The notes under the pieces: generated by a model
What the model was told of the DNA's origin: nothing
Databases searched by the model: none
What the model saw: the letters and a program-made list of their open reading frames with translations, nothing else
Assembly: GCA_905234575.1 (NCBI GenBank)
Contig: CAJOIG010000100.1
Span: forward strand, 1-6,149
Direction: 5' to 3'
Length of the DNA stretch: 6,149 nucleotides
Origin: an uncultured Oscillospiraceae bacterium
GTDB lineage: Bacteria > Bacillota > Clostridia > Oscillospirales > Oscillospiraceae
Program-made: the position numbers and the translations under genes
Shown here: positions 6,145 to 6,149 of the stretch, one piece after another
How positions within the stretch are numbered: position 1 is the first letter of the stretch
Layout of the letters: every line of letters starts with the position of its first letter

Positions 6145-6149
6145 GGGGG

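Overview
The window is a 6.1 kb stretch of a bacterial division and cell-wall (dcw) cluster, transcribed entirely from the minus strand. Read in the direction of transcription (right to left) the order is mraZ, rsmH (mraW), ftsL, a class B penicillin-binding protein (ftsI/pbpB/spoVD type), murE, and the first 73 codons of mraY, which runs off the left edge. All six genes are intact apart from mraY. No mobile element, RNA gene or CRISPR array is visible, and no stretch over about 100 bases lacks a gene or regulatory signal.

The organism is most likely a GC-rich member of the Clostridia (Oscillospiraceae-like); this is inferred, not proven. The reasons are the Bacillota-type order (murE directly followed by mraY, with no murF between), a PBP with two C-terminal PASTA domains, a MurE carrying the meso-diaminopimelate signature DNPRTEDP, strong GGAGG-type ribosome binding sites, and an RsmH with a CxC...CxC cluster. 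High GC at third codon positions also explains the long antisense reading frames on the plus strand.

Regulation is unusually legible. At the right end (about 6060-6144) lies a sigma-A-type promoter, TTGCAA-N17-TATACT. Downstream of it, in the leader of mraZ, GTG-starting boxes recur at exact 10-bp steps, which is the known pattern of MraZ autoregulatory sites. A second sigma-A-type promoter with an extended -10, TTGCAG-N17-TATAAT, sits in the only sizeable intergenic gap (4034-4127), between ftsL and the PBP gene. It would let the PBP-murE-mraY part be expressed apart from the MraZ-controlled mraZ-rsmH-ftsL part. Elsewhere the genes are packed tightly: mraZ/rsmH share one base (TGATG), rsmH and ftsL are 4 bases apart, PBP and murE 14 bases apart, and murE/mraY overlap by 4 bases (ATGA), which suggests translational coupling.

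The genes serve one process. MraZ controls the cluster and RsmH modifies 16S rRNA. FtsL and the PBP act in the septal peptidoglycan synthase complex. MurE adds the third amino acid of the precursor stem peptide, and MraY transfers the finished precursor to its lipid carrier. I find no wholly new system here; the points worth a second look are the two regulatory regions.
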